A stretch of 64,000 nucleotides of DNA from Natronolimnohabitans sp. A-GB9. GTDB taxonomy: Archaea > Halobacteriota > Halobacteria > Halobacteriales > Natrialbaceae. Numbering within the stretch: position 1 is the stretch's first letter; each line of letters starts with the position of its first letter. The notes under the pieces were generated by a model. That model worked only from the letters and a program-made list of their open reading frames with translations. It ran no database searches and had not been told where the DNA came from. A program made the position numbers and the translations under genes. Below, piece after piece: positions 53,473 through 60,924 of this stretch. The stretch spans positions 154,485 to 218,484 of the forward strand of contig NZ_JAVDDV010000007.1 of NCBI RefSeq assembly GCF_030848565.1. The letters are read 5' to 3'.

Positions 53473-54557
53473 AGGGTACCTCCGTTCCGTTGTTGTGCCA
53501 GTGGTAACTCTTCGGTCCCCTTCTGGTCAGTAATCCGTAGGAATACCTCCTCTAGATCCGGTTCGACACTTTCGACTGATTTGACAGTCACGCCGAGCCG
53601 TTTGAGGGAGTCTACCATACAGTAAAACTGGTCTTCAGGGACTTGGACGCGAAACGTCGTTTGGCCATGATAGTGTTCAAACGATTCGACGGTGAGTTCG
53701 GACTCGAGACGTTGACAATCACGTTCCGACAGGCTCCCGTCTACAGTCACTTCGTACACTTTCAGGTTGAAAATATCGAGAAGACGGTCAACAGTATCGT
53801 CTGCAACGATGTCTCCATCGTTCAGAATGATCACTCTCTCACAAACATCTTGGATAACATCCATGTCATGGCTGCACAATAGCACTGTCGTCCCCTCCTG
53901 GTCCACTAAGCGACGGAGTTCTTTTCGCAACTCCAGTGAACTCTCGATATCAAGTCCTAGTGCAGGTTCGTCAAGAATAATCACCTGCGGCTCTTTGACC
54001 ATCGTCGCTGCAAGTGACACTTTCTGTTTTTGCCCTCTCGAAAGTTCACGAACGGGGGTATCTGCTTTCTCGGCAATATTGAACTGTTCTAACAGTTCGT
54101 CGATCCGATCCTTCCGGCTTCTGTAATCTAGCCCGCCGATGACCGAAAAGATCTCTAAATTTTCACGGACAGTCAATCGCCAGTACGTGTTTCTGGCCCC
54201 CTCTAACATCGCACCAACCCGCTTGTGCGCGGCTCGTTGGTCGTGATGGACGTCACGACCATGTATACGAACGGTTCCGCTGGTTGGGTATACCAGCGAC
54301 AGTATCGATTTGATAATAGTCGTCTTTCCTGCCCCATTCGGTCCAAGGATGCCGACCGCCGTACTCTGCTCAATATCGAAAGTTACCCCGTCAACGGCCC
54401 GTACTTTACTCTCACCACTGCCGTACTCTTTGACGAGATCCTCGACCGAAATTGCAGCATGTTCAGTGTACGTATATTCATGTCCACCCACGTGTGAGTC
54501 AACCGATTCTGCTACTTCACCCATACTATCCTCTAGCCCACGGTTTGTTCCCTTCAT
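53469..54557 (-). CDS. ABC transporter ATP-binding protein
   Basis: The 362-residue ATPase has Walker A GPNGAGKTT, the signature LSRGQKQKVSLAATM, Walker B VIILDEPALGLD and the His loop LCSHDMDVI. A C-terminal domain of about 90 residues (SLSERDCQRLESELTVESFEHY) is longer than usual and resembles the substrate- or regulation-related tail of DrrA-type ATPases. It pairs with the ABC-2 permease. A TATA-like word (cttatact, 54573-54580) and a second ATG at 54524 (MGEVAESVDS) mean that the shorter start is possible. Lower GC than neighbours. Confidence 0.92.
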   Translation of the reverse strand: MKGTNRGLEDSMGEVAESVDSHVGGHEYTYTEHAAISVEDLVKEYGSGESKVRAVDGVTFDIEQSTAVGILGPNGAGKTTIIKSILSLVYPTSGTVRIHGRDVHHDQRAAHKRVGAMLEGARNTYWRLTVRENLEIFSVIGGLDYRSRKDRIDELLEQFNIAEKADTPVRELSRGQKQKVSLAATMVKEPQVIILDEPALGLDIESSLELRKELRRLVDQEGTTVLLCSHDMDVIQDVCERVIILNDGDIVADDTVDRLLDIFNLKVYEVTVDGSLSERDCQRLESELTVESFEHYHGQTTFRVQVPEDQFYCMVDSLKRLGVTVKSVESVEPDLEEVFLRITDQKGTEELPLAQQRNGGTL

Positions 54558-54578
54558 CGAGAATTCTGATCCAGTATA

Positions 54579-54597
54579 AGGTAGAAATAATCTACCT
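54579..54597 (-). terminator. Stem-loop between peptide ORF and ABC ATPase gene
   Basis: The words aggtaga and tctacct form a perfect 7-bp stem with a 5-nt loop of A and T only. It lies 38 bp after the peptide stop codon and 21 bp before the ATPase start. It could be a partial terminator that lets the peptide mRNA exceed the ATPase mRNA, or a processing site. Inference from position. Confidence 0.4.
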
Positions 54598-54635
54598 CGT
54601 TTGCTTATTTAGCGATCCGTGCAGTGTCTTCGGTC

Positions 54636-54701
54636 TTACCCGTCGATTTCGAGACCGAGACCGAGTCCGAGGTCGATATCAGGTAGGATTCCACCAAGCA
54701 T
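54636..54701 (-). CDS. 21-residue Gly/Leu-rich peptide ORF upstream of ABC exporter
   Basis: The ORF begins MLGGILPDID, continues with three Leu-Gly pairs and ends Leu-Glu-Ile-Asp-Gly. Its ATG is preceded at 9 nt by aaaggaggtg (54709-54718 on the other strand), a near-perfect Shine-Dalgarno sequence, in an organism that mostly uses leaderless mRNAs. It points in the same direction as the ABC exporter, 79 bp upstream. A secreted signal or antimicrobial peptide, or the precursor of a modified peptide, would fit. No modifying enzyme is seen. It is not a recognised family; the strength lies in the ribosome binding site and the context. Confidence 0.5.
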   Translation of the reverse strand: MLGGILPDIDLGLGLGLEIDG

Positions 54702-54708
54702 TTGTATT

Positions 54709-54718
54709 CACCTCCTTT
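54709..54718 (-). promoter_or_regulatory. Strong Shine-Dalgarno site for peptide ORF
   Basis: Read on the minus strand it is aaaggaggtg, matching the anti-Shine-Dalgarno end of 16S rRNA, with the ggagg core 9 nt before the ATG at 54701. Most genes in this window show no such site, so it marks a translated start. Confidence 0.65.
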
Positions 54719-55240
54719 GAATCGAATGGCTTCGATCACAACTTTAACTTATCTCTACTAGTCGTATTATGATCGTCGCCATTCATCTTGGCGTAGAGAG
54801 GTTTGAGTATTAAACATTTCGAATCACTATTCAGTACTCGAAATTGTCACTAGCGACCGTTTCTCTCGATCTTAAGTTCCGACACAGACCGATCGATGGT
54901 AGAACGAGGATGTCAGACGGACCGCTGTACGATGTACTGTCGACCTCGCTCTGGTAATCGGCAGAGCGTGACGACAGCAGACCGTATCAGCAGTTGGGGT
55001 CCGAACACCGACTGCTACTGGTTGGAGGCCCGTCGCTCGAGTTACAGGACACAACCGCTCGGTCTGTCCCACGTAATCCTCGAGCGAGCGGGTGTGCACT
55101 ACCGTGCCGTGACTGCGATAGTTTTCACGAAGTCCATAAAATTCAGTCCATAAATAATTTCTTCTCCGATACTTCTCGAAATTCGACAGCAACGACGCCG
55201 ACGTCCGTTCTTTCGTCAAACCAACAGATAAGCGAAAGCG
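54719..55240. other. AT-rich spacer with repeats, divergent promoters
   Basis: No gene with coding character is seen. It contains an inverted repeat atttcga (54816-54822) and tcgaaat (54838-54844). It also has agtccataaa twice (55131-55140 and 55145-55154), and atacttctcgaa at 55169-55180 that recurs at 55248-55259 next to the operon start. These are candidate regulator sites for the divergent peptide/exporter and exported-protein operons. Confidence 0.45.
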
Positions 55241-55250
55241 ATATATAATA
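55241..55250 (+). promoter_or_regulatory. TATA box for second exported-protein operon
   Basis: The sequence atatataata lies 23-32 bp before the ATG at 55273 and is preceded by cgaaagcg, a good BRE-like sequence. It is one of the clearest promoters in the window. A copy of the 12-bp word atacttctcgaa overlaps its downstream end, where a bound protein could block initiation. Confidence 0.7.
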
Positions 55251-55272
55251 CTTCTCGAATGTTCAGTATACA

Positions 55273-56034
55273 ATGATCAATCCGCAATCAGAAGATGGGA
55301 ACGGGGGTACAGGACTGCTGACGCGACGGACGGCACTGCTCGGACTCGGTGGGGTCGCCGGCGGTGGCCTGCTCGGCTACCGTGCATTTCTTTCCGAAGA
55401 CGAGCCTGCGTTCGCGTTCGATGGAGAGCTAGGGCTCTCGGCAGAGAATCTAGAGATCAACACCGTCGACGGGAACGTCGAGTCGATCGAACTCAGTCCC
55501 GAGGCGACTACCGTCGAGATCAGTTGGATAAATTTCCCGCAAAGCGAGTTCGAGGATGACGGTGAGGTACCAGATAATATCGATGACGAGTTCGAGGTCA
55601 CTATCTCACTCGAGAAAGACGGGACAGAAGACGAGCTAACGACGTTTACCCTCGACTTACCTAACGCGAGCGATAATCTCCCCCACAACGAGTACGACGA
55701 GGACGACCACGAGCCAAGCACGACGCTATCAGAGGCAGATGTCGAAGAGGAAGATGTCGATCTCACTGATCACACGGAGATCAGTGAAGACTACAGCGAG
55801 TTCGAACCAGAAGATGACGAGGATGAGAAAGAAACCGATCTACGCTTCGAAGTCGAGGTCACGTCGACGACTCTCAGTGAGGCCGATTATGGAGACGAGG
55901 AACACACGGCAACTGACTCGGATGATCTGACAGTTACCGTGACCGACGAAGACGCAGAAATCTCTGTCGGCGGCACTATCGAACTCGAGGGCGAGAGTGG
56001 AACAGAAGCATACTCAGACGAAGACGAAGAGTAA
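55273..56034 (+). CDS. Tat-exported acidic surface protein, operon member 1
   Basis: The 253-residue protein has a twin-arginine signal (LLTRRTALLGLGGVAGGGLLGYRAF, arginines at about 18-19). A beta-rich mature part follows, beginning AFDGELGLSAENLEI and including the SPEATTVEISWINFP strand, and extremely acidic segments. The sequence TLSEADV/TLSEADY appears twice, and the C-terminal VGGTIELEG recurs at the end of the next protein. These shared patterns suggest a family of related subunits in one operon ending with a signal peptidase gene. It is not a recognised family. Confidence 0.78.
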   Translation: MINPQSEDGNGGTGLLTRRTALLGLGGVAGGGLLGYRAFLSEDEPAFAFDGELGLSAENLEINTVDGNVESIELSPEATTVEISWINFPQSEFEDDGEVPDNIDDEFEVTISLEKDGTEDELTTFTLDLPNASDNLPHNEYDEDDHEPSTTLSEADVEEEDVDLTDHTEISEDYSEFEPEDDEDEKETDLRFEVEVTSTTLSEADYGDEEHTATDSDDLTVTVTDEDAEISVGGTIELEGESGTEAYSDEDEE

Positions 56035-56140
56035 AATAACACAGTTCCGGTAATTCGTATCGTCCTGAATAACCGACCTGGTAGACAGCACTCCTGTCTA
56101 CTGGACTCGAGCAGTATTTGCCCATTCCGTACAGATAGCT

Positions 56141-57304
56141 ATGGATATTGATGATAAGTATACGATCTCTCGACGGACTGTTATTGCTGGTGCGGCGGGC
56201 CTCGGTGCAATCGGTGGGACTGGGGTTGGACACCGCATCTACAGGGAAGAGCCCACACTTGCTATTCGTACCGACGTTCCGAGTACAGACATCACCGTCG
56301 GCCTGGATGACGACGTGATCGTTCCAGGCGAGGACCTCTCGTTCGAACTCGAGTACCGCGGCTTTCATCGCCGGTTCATTCACGGGGCTCCAGTCGATCG
56401 GCCGGAGGAGTTCGACATGACGATCGCAGTCCAGCCGGCGTTTGCCGACGAGCCGGAACCGATAGCGACTGGGACAGTTGGATCGGGGTCGGTTCCAAAC
56501 GACGTCGTCTCTGCGTCGTTCGACTCGGAGACCTTTTCGCCGTCGAAACTCGACCTCGCCGATCACCCAACAGTGTCCAAAGAGTACACCGAGTTCAGAC
56601 CGGCCGAAACTGACGAAATAGCAAAAACAGTCGTCGATATTATCGTCACTGCCGAATCCAGAAGTTACGGTATCACTGCGTCGCAAACCCATTCAGTCGT
56701 CGTCACCGTCCTGAAGGAGGTCGCCCTCGAGGTCGCTTCCGGGCCGGTTCACGATGCAGTTGTCGTCGAACTGGCTGATGGCAAGATCACGTCGATGGCG
56801 ATCGACGGGCCAGCGCTTCCGATCGGCGTAACCTATCGTCGATTCGACGACGACGTTGCTCATCAGGACGACGAGTTCACTGTCAGTCTCCTCGCCCGAC
56901 CGGAATTTTCCGATGACCTCGAGACGATCGCAACGGGTACGATCGATGCGGGTGAGACACCGTCCGATACAGTAACCAGCGTGTTCTCCGAGAAACGAAT
57001 CGACCTCGCGGACCACTCCGCGATCTCAGCGGAGTACTCGGCGTTCGAATCGGGCGACGAGGGCGAGTCCATCACCACTCTCGAGGTCGTCGTCCTCGTC
57101 GAATCGAAGACGTACGACGTCACAGCCTTCGACAGTACTAGCGTCGTGATTATCATGACCGACGAGGAAGATACTGTCGTCTCGAGGCCGAGCCGACCGT
57201 CGAAGCCACCAACGGACGACGAGGCGACGGTCGACGTCGGTGGAACGATCGTTCTCGAAGGACAAGCGGCAAACGAACCAATCGACCCGAATTCGGAGGA
57301 CTAG
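56141..57304 (+). CDS. Tat-exported surface protein with two internal repeats, operon member 2
   Basis: The 387-residue protein has a Tat signal (TISRRTVIAGAAGLGAIGG). The mature protein contains two copies of one domain: DEFTVSLLARPEFSDDLETIATGTIDAG ... DLADHSAISAEYSAF matches the earlier EFDMTIAVQPAFADEPEPIATGTVGSG ... DLADHPTVSKEYTEF. It ends TVDVGGTIVLEGQ like member 1. The duplication implies an elongated repeat protein. It lies 2 bp before member 3. Function is unknown; a fibre or matrix component is a guess from the linked signal peptidase. Confidence 0.78.
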   Translation: MDIDDKYTISRRTVIAGAAGLGAIGGTGVGHRIYREEPTLAIRTDVPSTDITVGLDDDVIVPGEDLSFELEYRGFHRRFIHGAPVDRPEEFDMTIAVQPAFADEPEPIATGTVGSGSVPNDVVSASFDSETFSPSKLDLADHPTVSKEYTEFRPAETDEIAKTVVDIIVTAESRSYGITASQTHSVVVTVLKEVALEVASGPVHDAVVVELADGKITSMAIDGPALPIGVTYRRFDDDVAHQDDEFTVSLLARPEFSDDLETIATGTIDAGETPSDTVTSVFSEKRIDLADHSAISAEYSAFESGDEGESITTLEVVVLVESKTYDVTAFDSTSVVIIMTDEEDTVVSRPSRPSKPPTDDEATVDVGGTIVLEGQAANEPIDPNSED

Positions 57305-57306
57305 CG

Positions 57307-59382
57307 ATGGACGACACAAACGAGACCTCGAGTGTCGACCGACCGATCTCGAGGCGAACAGCGCTGCTCGGTCTCCTGGGCGGCGTCGCGGGATCAGCAA
57401 TCGGCTACGACCGTCTTCTTAGAACTGACGAATCAGCATTCGCAGAAACTGATCTCGAGTTGACCACTGAAGGCGAAGAAATCCCAACAGAAGGAGGACG
57501 TGTGAATAAAATGTTAGTTAGCAAGGAATCGACGGTTGAGATTGACTACAAAAACATACCATCCACACTCAAGGATGAGTTCGAGCTTACGCTCGAGGCG
57601 AACCCATACGTTGATCGCGACCTGCCACCCCATTTAGATGGGACTCACCACTCCGGGTGGAGCGATCCACACGAAAAACCACCAGACGATCTTGAAGCGG
57701 TGTTTGATAGCCTGGATGGAGAAGGAAACGAAGAGAACCCATATAAAATAACCAACGATCATGAATTACAGGCGATAAAGGCCACCGAAGACTCCCTCAA
57801 GGCACATTACGAACTAACACAAAATATTGATGCATCTGGAACAGATCAGTGGGAATGGGAAGCCGATTCTTCCACCGGCTTTGATCCAATCTGGAGCCCT
57901 GATCGAGGGCTTCCGGGTTTTGATGAACAAGTGCCGTTTTCCGGAAAAATAAATGGAAACGGCTATAAGGTATTTGGTTTGACAATAAATAGATATGATG
58001 ATGAGGCAATCGGGTTTGTCGGTGTAAATAATGGAACGATCGAGAATATTGGGCTAGTAGGATGCGAAATTGAGAGTGAAGAAGATGTTGTAGGTGGGAT
58101 CGCAGGTGCAAACTCCGGAGAGATACGAAATTCGTATATATGGGATTCTACAGTTACTGGCAATGACGACGCTGTCGTCATCGGTGGACTGGCAGCGTTG
58201 AGTAACGGCTCGATAAAACGTTCCTATGCGGGGTGTCAAGTAGAACTTACGACTTCTGAGGAAGCAGTAATAGTTGGAGGGCTTCTTGGAGCAAATGTCG
58301 AAACAAGCGGGGAGACGACGAGAGAGGGGATAGTGTCGGAGTCATATGCGGATTGTAAATTGAATATCGACATTGAAGACGAGGACACCACTTGCGTTAC
58401 CGGCGTGTTAACTGGCATTAATTTGGCAACCATTTCGAATTCGTATGCTCGTGGTGAACTCGAGACTGAAGGGGAGACCGATCCTGAATCACTACTTGGT
58501 GCTATAATCGGTATCATCATCGGTGGAATTGGTGATGAAGCATCTGCGGTGATTGCTGGTGGTCTTGTCGGCTCAAACTTCGTCGCTGAACAGGATGACG
58601 ACATCGGCGGATTGTTGGGCCTTGTTCTTGGGTTGCTTGGAATAGTTCTTGAGCTACTGACGGATCTCCTTGGACTCCTTCTCTTCGGCATTGACGATGG
58701 CGACCTCGCCAGTGAAACCGGGATGATTGAGTCGTCGTATGCCGCAGTGAAACGGATTGACGTTGCTGATGTCGACGAAGATGAGAGTGCCTTTGGAGGA
58801 TTCGTCGGTGCGAACGAGGGTGATGAAAAGGAGGGCGAGATTACGGGTAGTTACTGGGACGACAACCTGTTAGATCTCCCTGGGGCCGGAGGTATCGGAA
58901 GCCCAGATGGGTTAGAAGGATTATCAACTAACGACATGACAGGAAGTGGTTCGTTAGATGAGATGGGCGGATTAAGCGGGGAGAAGTGGGAGGAGATAAC
59001 GGAGCCAGAAGATGACTATCCACAGCTTCAGGAAAACCCCGAACCGCCTGAGAAAACAGGTAGTTCCACCGAATTCGAACCGATCCTCGAGGAAGTACCG
59101 GTATCTCTCGATGACTTTCCTGACGAGGGAGAGGTGAAACTCTCCGAAATCATTGACGACGAAGAGAATATCCTACTCGGGAAACACGATGCGATCACTG
59201 ACGGCGACGAGGACGACGGGACTGCCTACAGACAGTTCGAGCCGTATCCAGGCGTTGGACGGAAAACGAAGATTGACTTCAAACTCGTCCTCGAACACGA
59301 CGACGAGGACATCGGAGCGGTCGTCGAGACGACTGAAAGTGCAACAGTACACGTCCGTATCCCAGGTATCACTGACGAATGA
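57307..59382 (+). CDS. Tat-exported protein with inserted GLUG-repeat module, operon member 3
   Basis: The 691-residue protein has a Tat signal (ISRRTALLGLLGGVAGSAIGY) and an N-terminal part like member 1 (AETDLELTTEGEEIPTEGG, KESTVEIDYKNIPS). A long insert of GLUG-type repeats follows (about 200-540): FVGVNNGTIENIGLVG, VGGIAGANSGEIRNSY, IGGLAALSNGSIKRSYA, GGLVGSNFV and FGGFVGANEG, likely a beta-helical stalk or adhesin. The protein then returns to a member-1-like end (ATVHVRIPG). The insert is markedly richer in A and T than the flanks. GGAGG lies 7 nt before its start. It overlaps the signal peptidase start. Confidence 0.82.
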   Translation: MDDTNETSSVDRPISRRTALLGLLGGVAGSAIGYDRLLRTDESAFAETDLELTTEGEEIPTEGGRVNKMLVSKESTVEIDYKNIPSTLKDEFELTLEANPYVDRDLPPHLDGTHHSGWSDPHEKPPDDLEAVFDSLDGEGNEENPYKITNDHELQAIKATEDSLKAHYELTQNIDASGTDQWEWEADSSTGFDPIWSPDRGLPGFDEQVPFSGKINGNGYKVFGLTINRYDDEAIGFVGVNNGTIENIGLVGCEIESEEDVVGGIAGANSGEIRNSYIWDSTVTGNDDAVVIGGLAALSNGSIKRSYAGCQVELTTSEEAVIVGGLLGANVETSGETTREGIVSESYADCKLNIDIEDEDTTCVTGVLTGINLATISNSYARGELETEGETDPESLLGAIIGIIIGGIGDEASAVIAGGLVGSNFVAEQDDDIGGLLGLVLGLLGIVLELLTDLLGLLLFGIDDGDLASETGMIESSYAAVKRIDVADVDEDESAFGGFVGANEGDEKEGEITGSYWDDNLLDLPGAGGIGSPDGLEGLSTNDMTGSGSLDEMGGLSGEKWEEITEPEDDYPQLQENPEPPEKTGSSTEFEPILEEVPVSLDDFPDEGEVKLSEIIDDEENILLGKHDAITDGDEDDGTAYRQFEPYPGVGRKTKIDFKLVLEHDDEDIGAVVETTESATVHVRIPGITDE

Positions 59383-59828
59383 ATCGTTCCGTCGTCGTTT
59401 TTCTCAGTGCGTTCCTCGTCGTCGTCGGCCTCCTCTACGGCCTCTCGCTAGCCGTCGCCGTCCACGAGGTCCCCACCGACAGCATGGAGCCGACGATCGA
59501 ACAGGACTCGAGTATCGTTGTCCTCGATTGGGGAGACCACGACGACCTCGAGGACGGGGAAGTGATCGTCTTTCGGGTCGACGGCGATGACTCGGACCAG
59601 CTCGTGGTCCACCGGACGGTGACCTACGTCGACGAAGGCGACAACTGGGTTGATGATCTCGAGGACGATTCGCTCACCTGTGAGACAGCGGTCCACTGTC
59701 CGGCCCCGAACGAGGGATACATCACGAAGGGGGACGCCAACCCATCGTACGATCAGGAGACCGGACTCACGCGACCGGTCGAACCGGACTGGATCGAAGG
59801 CACGTACTGGCGATCCGTCGGCGTATAG
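59379..59828 (+). CDS. Signal peptidase I, S26B type, short form
   Basis: The 149-residue protein is the second signal peptidase of the window. It has one N-terminal membrane helix (VVVFLSAFLVVVGLLYGLSLAVAV), TDSMEPTIEQ with the catalytic Ser at about 35, LVVHRTV with the catalytic His, and YITKGDANPSYD with the Asp. It is only the core, without the extension of the peptidase at 3026. It overlaps the preceding gene by 4 bp, so it is co-translated with three Tat-signal proteins and is probably dedicated to them. Confidence 0.92.
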   Translation: MNRSVVVFLSAFLVVVGLLYGLSLAVAVHEVPTDSMEPTIEQDSSIVVLDWGDHDDLEDGEVIVFRVDGDDSDQLVVHRTVTYVDEGDNWVDDLEDDSLTCETAVHCPAPNEGYITKGDANPSYDQETGLTRPVEPDWIEGTYWRSVGV

Positions 59829-59872
59829 CTCCCGCTTCGAGAAGCGTACGGCTCAGATAGCGATTCCGACGA

Positions 59873-59984
59873 GACGGTTGGACAACACGAGTCGACGATC
59901 GGTCGCGCGACTGCGACCGTCATCCGCGGGAACGGCCGCGAATTCGCGACCGACGGATCACTGCCTGCTGTCCGCCAGCATTAC
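59873..59984. repeat. MITE-like element B, diverged copy
   Basis: Its interior (cggtcgcgcgactgcgaccg, then ggccgcgaattcgcgaccga) and right end (tgctgtccgccagcatta) align with the copy at 21532. The left end is diverged (gttggacaacacg). The right end runs into the stop codon of the minus-strand DUF5809 gene. Confidence 0.7.
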
Positions 59985-60394
59985 TGTATCAGCTCTCGGT
60001 AGAGCCGTCCGAACGCCTGGCGTCGAAGAGTCGCGATCGCCGCCTCCTCCTCGTTCTGGAAGGTCGCGGCGACGGCCTCATCTTCGGGGCCAGCGTGCCA
60101 GACCACGTTGTCGACGTTCTCGTGGCCGACGACAGATACCGTTCCGTCGTACCCGTCACGCCACGCAGCGAACTCCTCGCGAGTTCCGACGTGGACCTCG
60201 AGTAAGCTCGCGAACAGGGCGTCACGGGCAGTTTCGACGACCTCGCCCGAGACGCGGTCGTCGTACTCCTCGCGGTCGAACTCCATGGCCTTGGCGACCT
60301 CGCGAACGACGGTCTGTGCCGCGGGACCGACGTCTGTATACTGCTCACGAGCCTCCGCCGCCGACGTCGGCGCGAACGTCCCGACAGTGTGCAT
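59981..60394 (-). CDS. DUF5809 family protein
   Basis: The 137-residue acidic cytoplasmic protein opens MHTVGTFAPTSAAEAREQYTD and contains VVREVAKAMEFDREEYDDRVSGEVV and FAAWRDGYDGTVSVVGHENVDNVVWH. The pattern is that of haloarchaeal DUF5809, normally next to DUF5810 as here. The pair is conserved in haloarchaea but uncharacterised. It lies 41 bp downstream of the DUF5810 gene in the same direction. Confidence 0.85.
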   Translation of the reverse strand: MHTVGTFAPTSAAEAREQYTDVGPAAQTVVREVAKAMEFDREEYDDRVSGEVVETARDALFASLLEVHVGTREEFAAWRDGYDGTVSVVGHENVDNVVWHAGPEDEAVAATFQNEEEAAIATLRRQAFGRLYRELIQ

Positions 60395-60435
60395 ACCGCG
60401 AGGTGCTCGGGGAAGCCAGTTACCAGTTTCGCGTT

Positions 60436-60861
60436 CTACGCGTCGTCCGCAGCGTCGGTTCCATCGTCGTCGTCAATGGCGCTATCGTCGACACCGGACT
60501 CCTGCATCCGTTCGGTCAGTTCCCGGGCTTCCTGGAGGACGCTTTCGGCCTCCGAGGTCAACGATCCGCGGCCGGGCTGGCGGCTTTGCTGGGCGATTCC
60601 CTCCTCGAGACCAGCCGGCCGCCCGTGGTCGTGGTCGTGGTCGTGGCCAGACGCCTCGAACTCCGGCGTCTCGATCTCGGGAGCGTGCTGGCTGACGATT
60701 TCGCCTAACTCCTCGGGGGTACAGTCGCCCCAGTTCGGTGCGTACTCGGCGAGCCACTCGCCGTGATCCGCCCGCCCGAGTGAGGCGGTGACAGCGAGGT
60801 GGTTCGCGAGGTGTTCCGCGTCGGCCTGCTCGGCGCCACAGACTGGACACGCGTATCCCAT
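60436..60861 (-). CDS. DUF5810 zinc-finger protein
   Basis: The 141-residue protein has an N-terminal C2H2-like zinc finger (MGYACPVCGAEQADAEHLANH). It continues with HAPEIETPEFEASGHDHDHDHGR, a His-rich segment that may bind metal, and ends in an acidic tail. It matches the haloarchaeal DUF5810 pattern and precedes DUF5809 in one operon. Confidence 0.85.
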   Translation of the reverse strand: MGYACPVCGAEQADAEHLANHLAVTASLGRADHGEWLAEYAPNWGDCTPEELGEIVSQHAPEIETPEFEASGHDHDHDHGRPAGLEEGIAQQSRQPGRGSLTSEAESVLQEARELTERMQESGVDDSAIDDDDGTDAADDA

Positions 60862-60924
60862 AGACGCGGGTTAGAGCGCCGGCGGTAAAACGGCCACGTC
60901 CGAGCCTTGACCTCGTCGAGACAG

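Noticed and set aside
54896..55153. 85-codon plus-strand frame before the exported-protein operon
   Set aside because: Cys/Arg/Ser-rich composition unlike haloarchaeal proteins, with no promoter or ribosome site; treated as non-coding.
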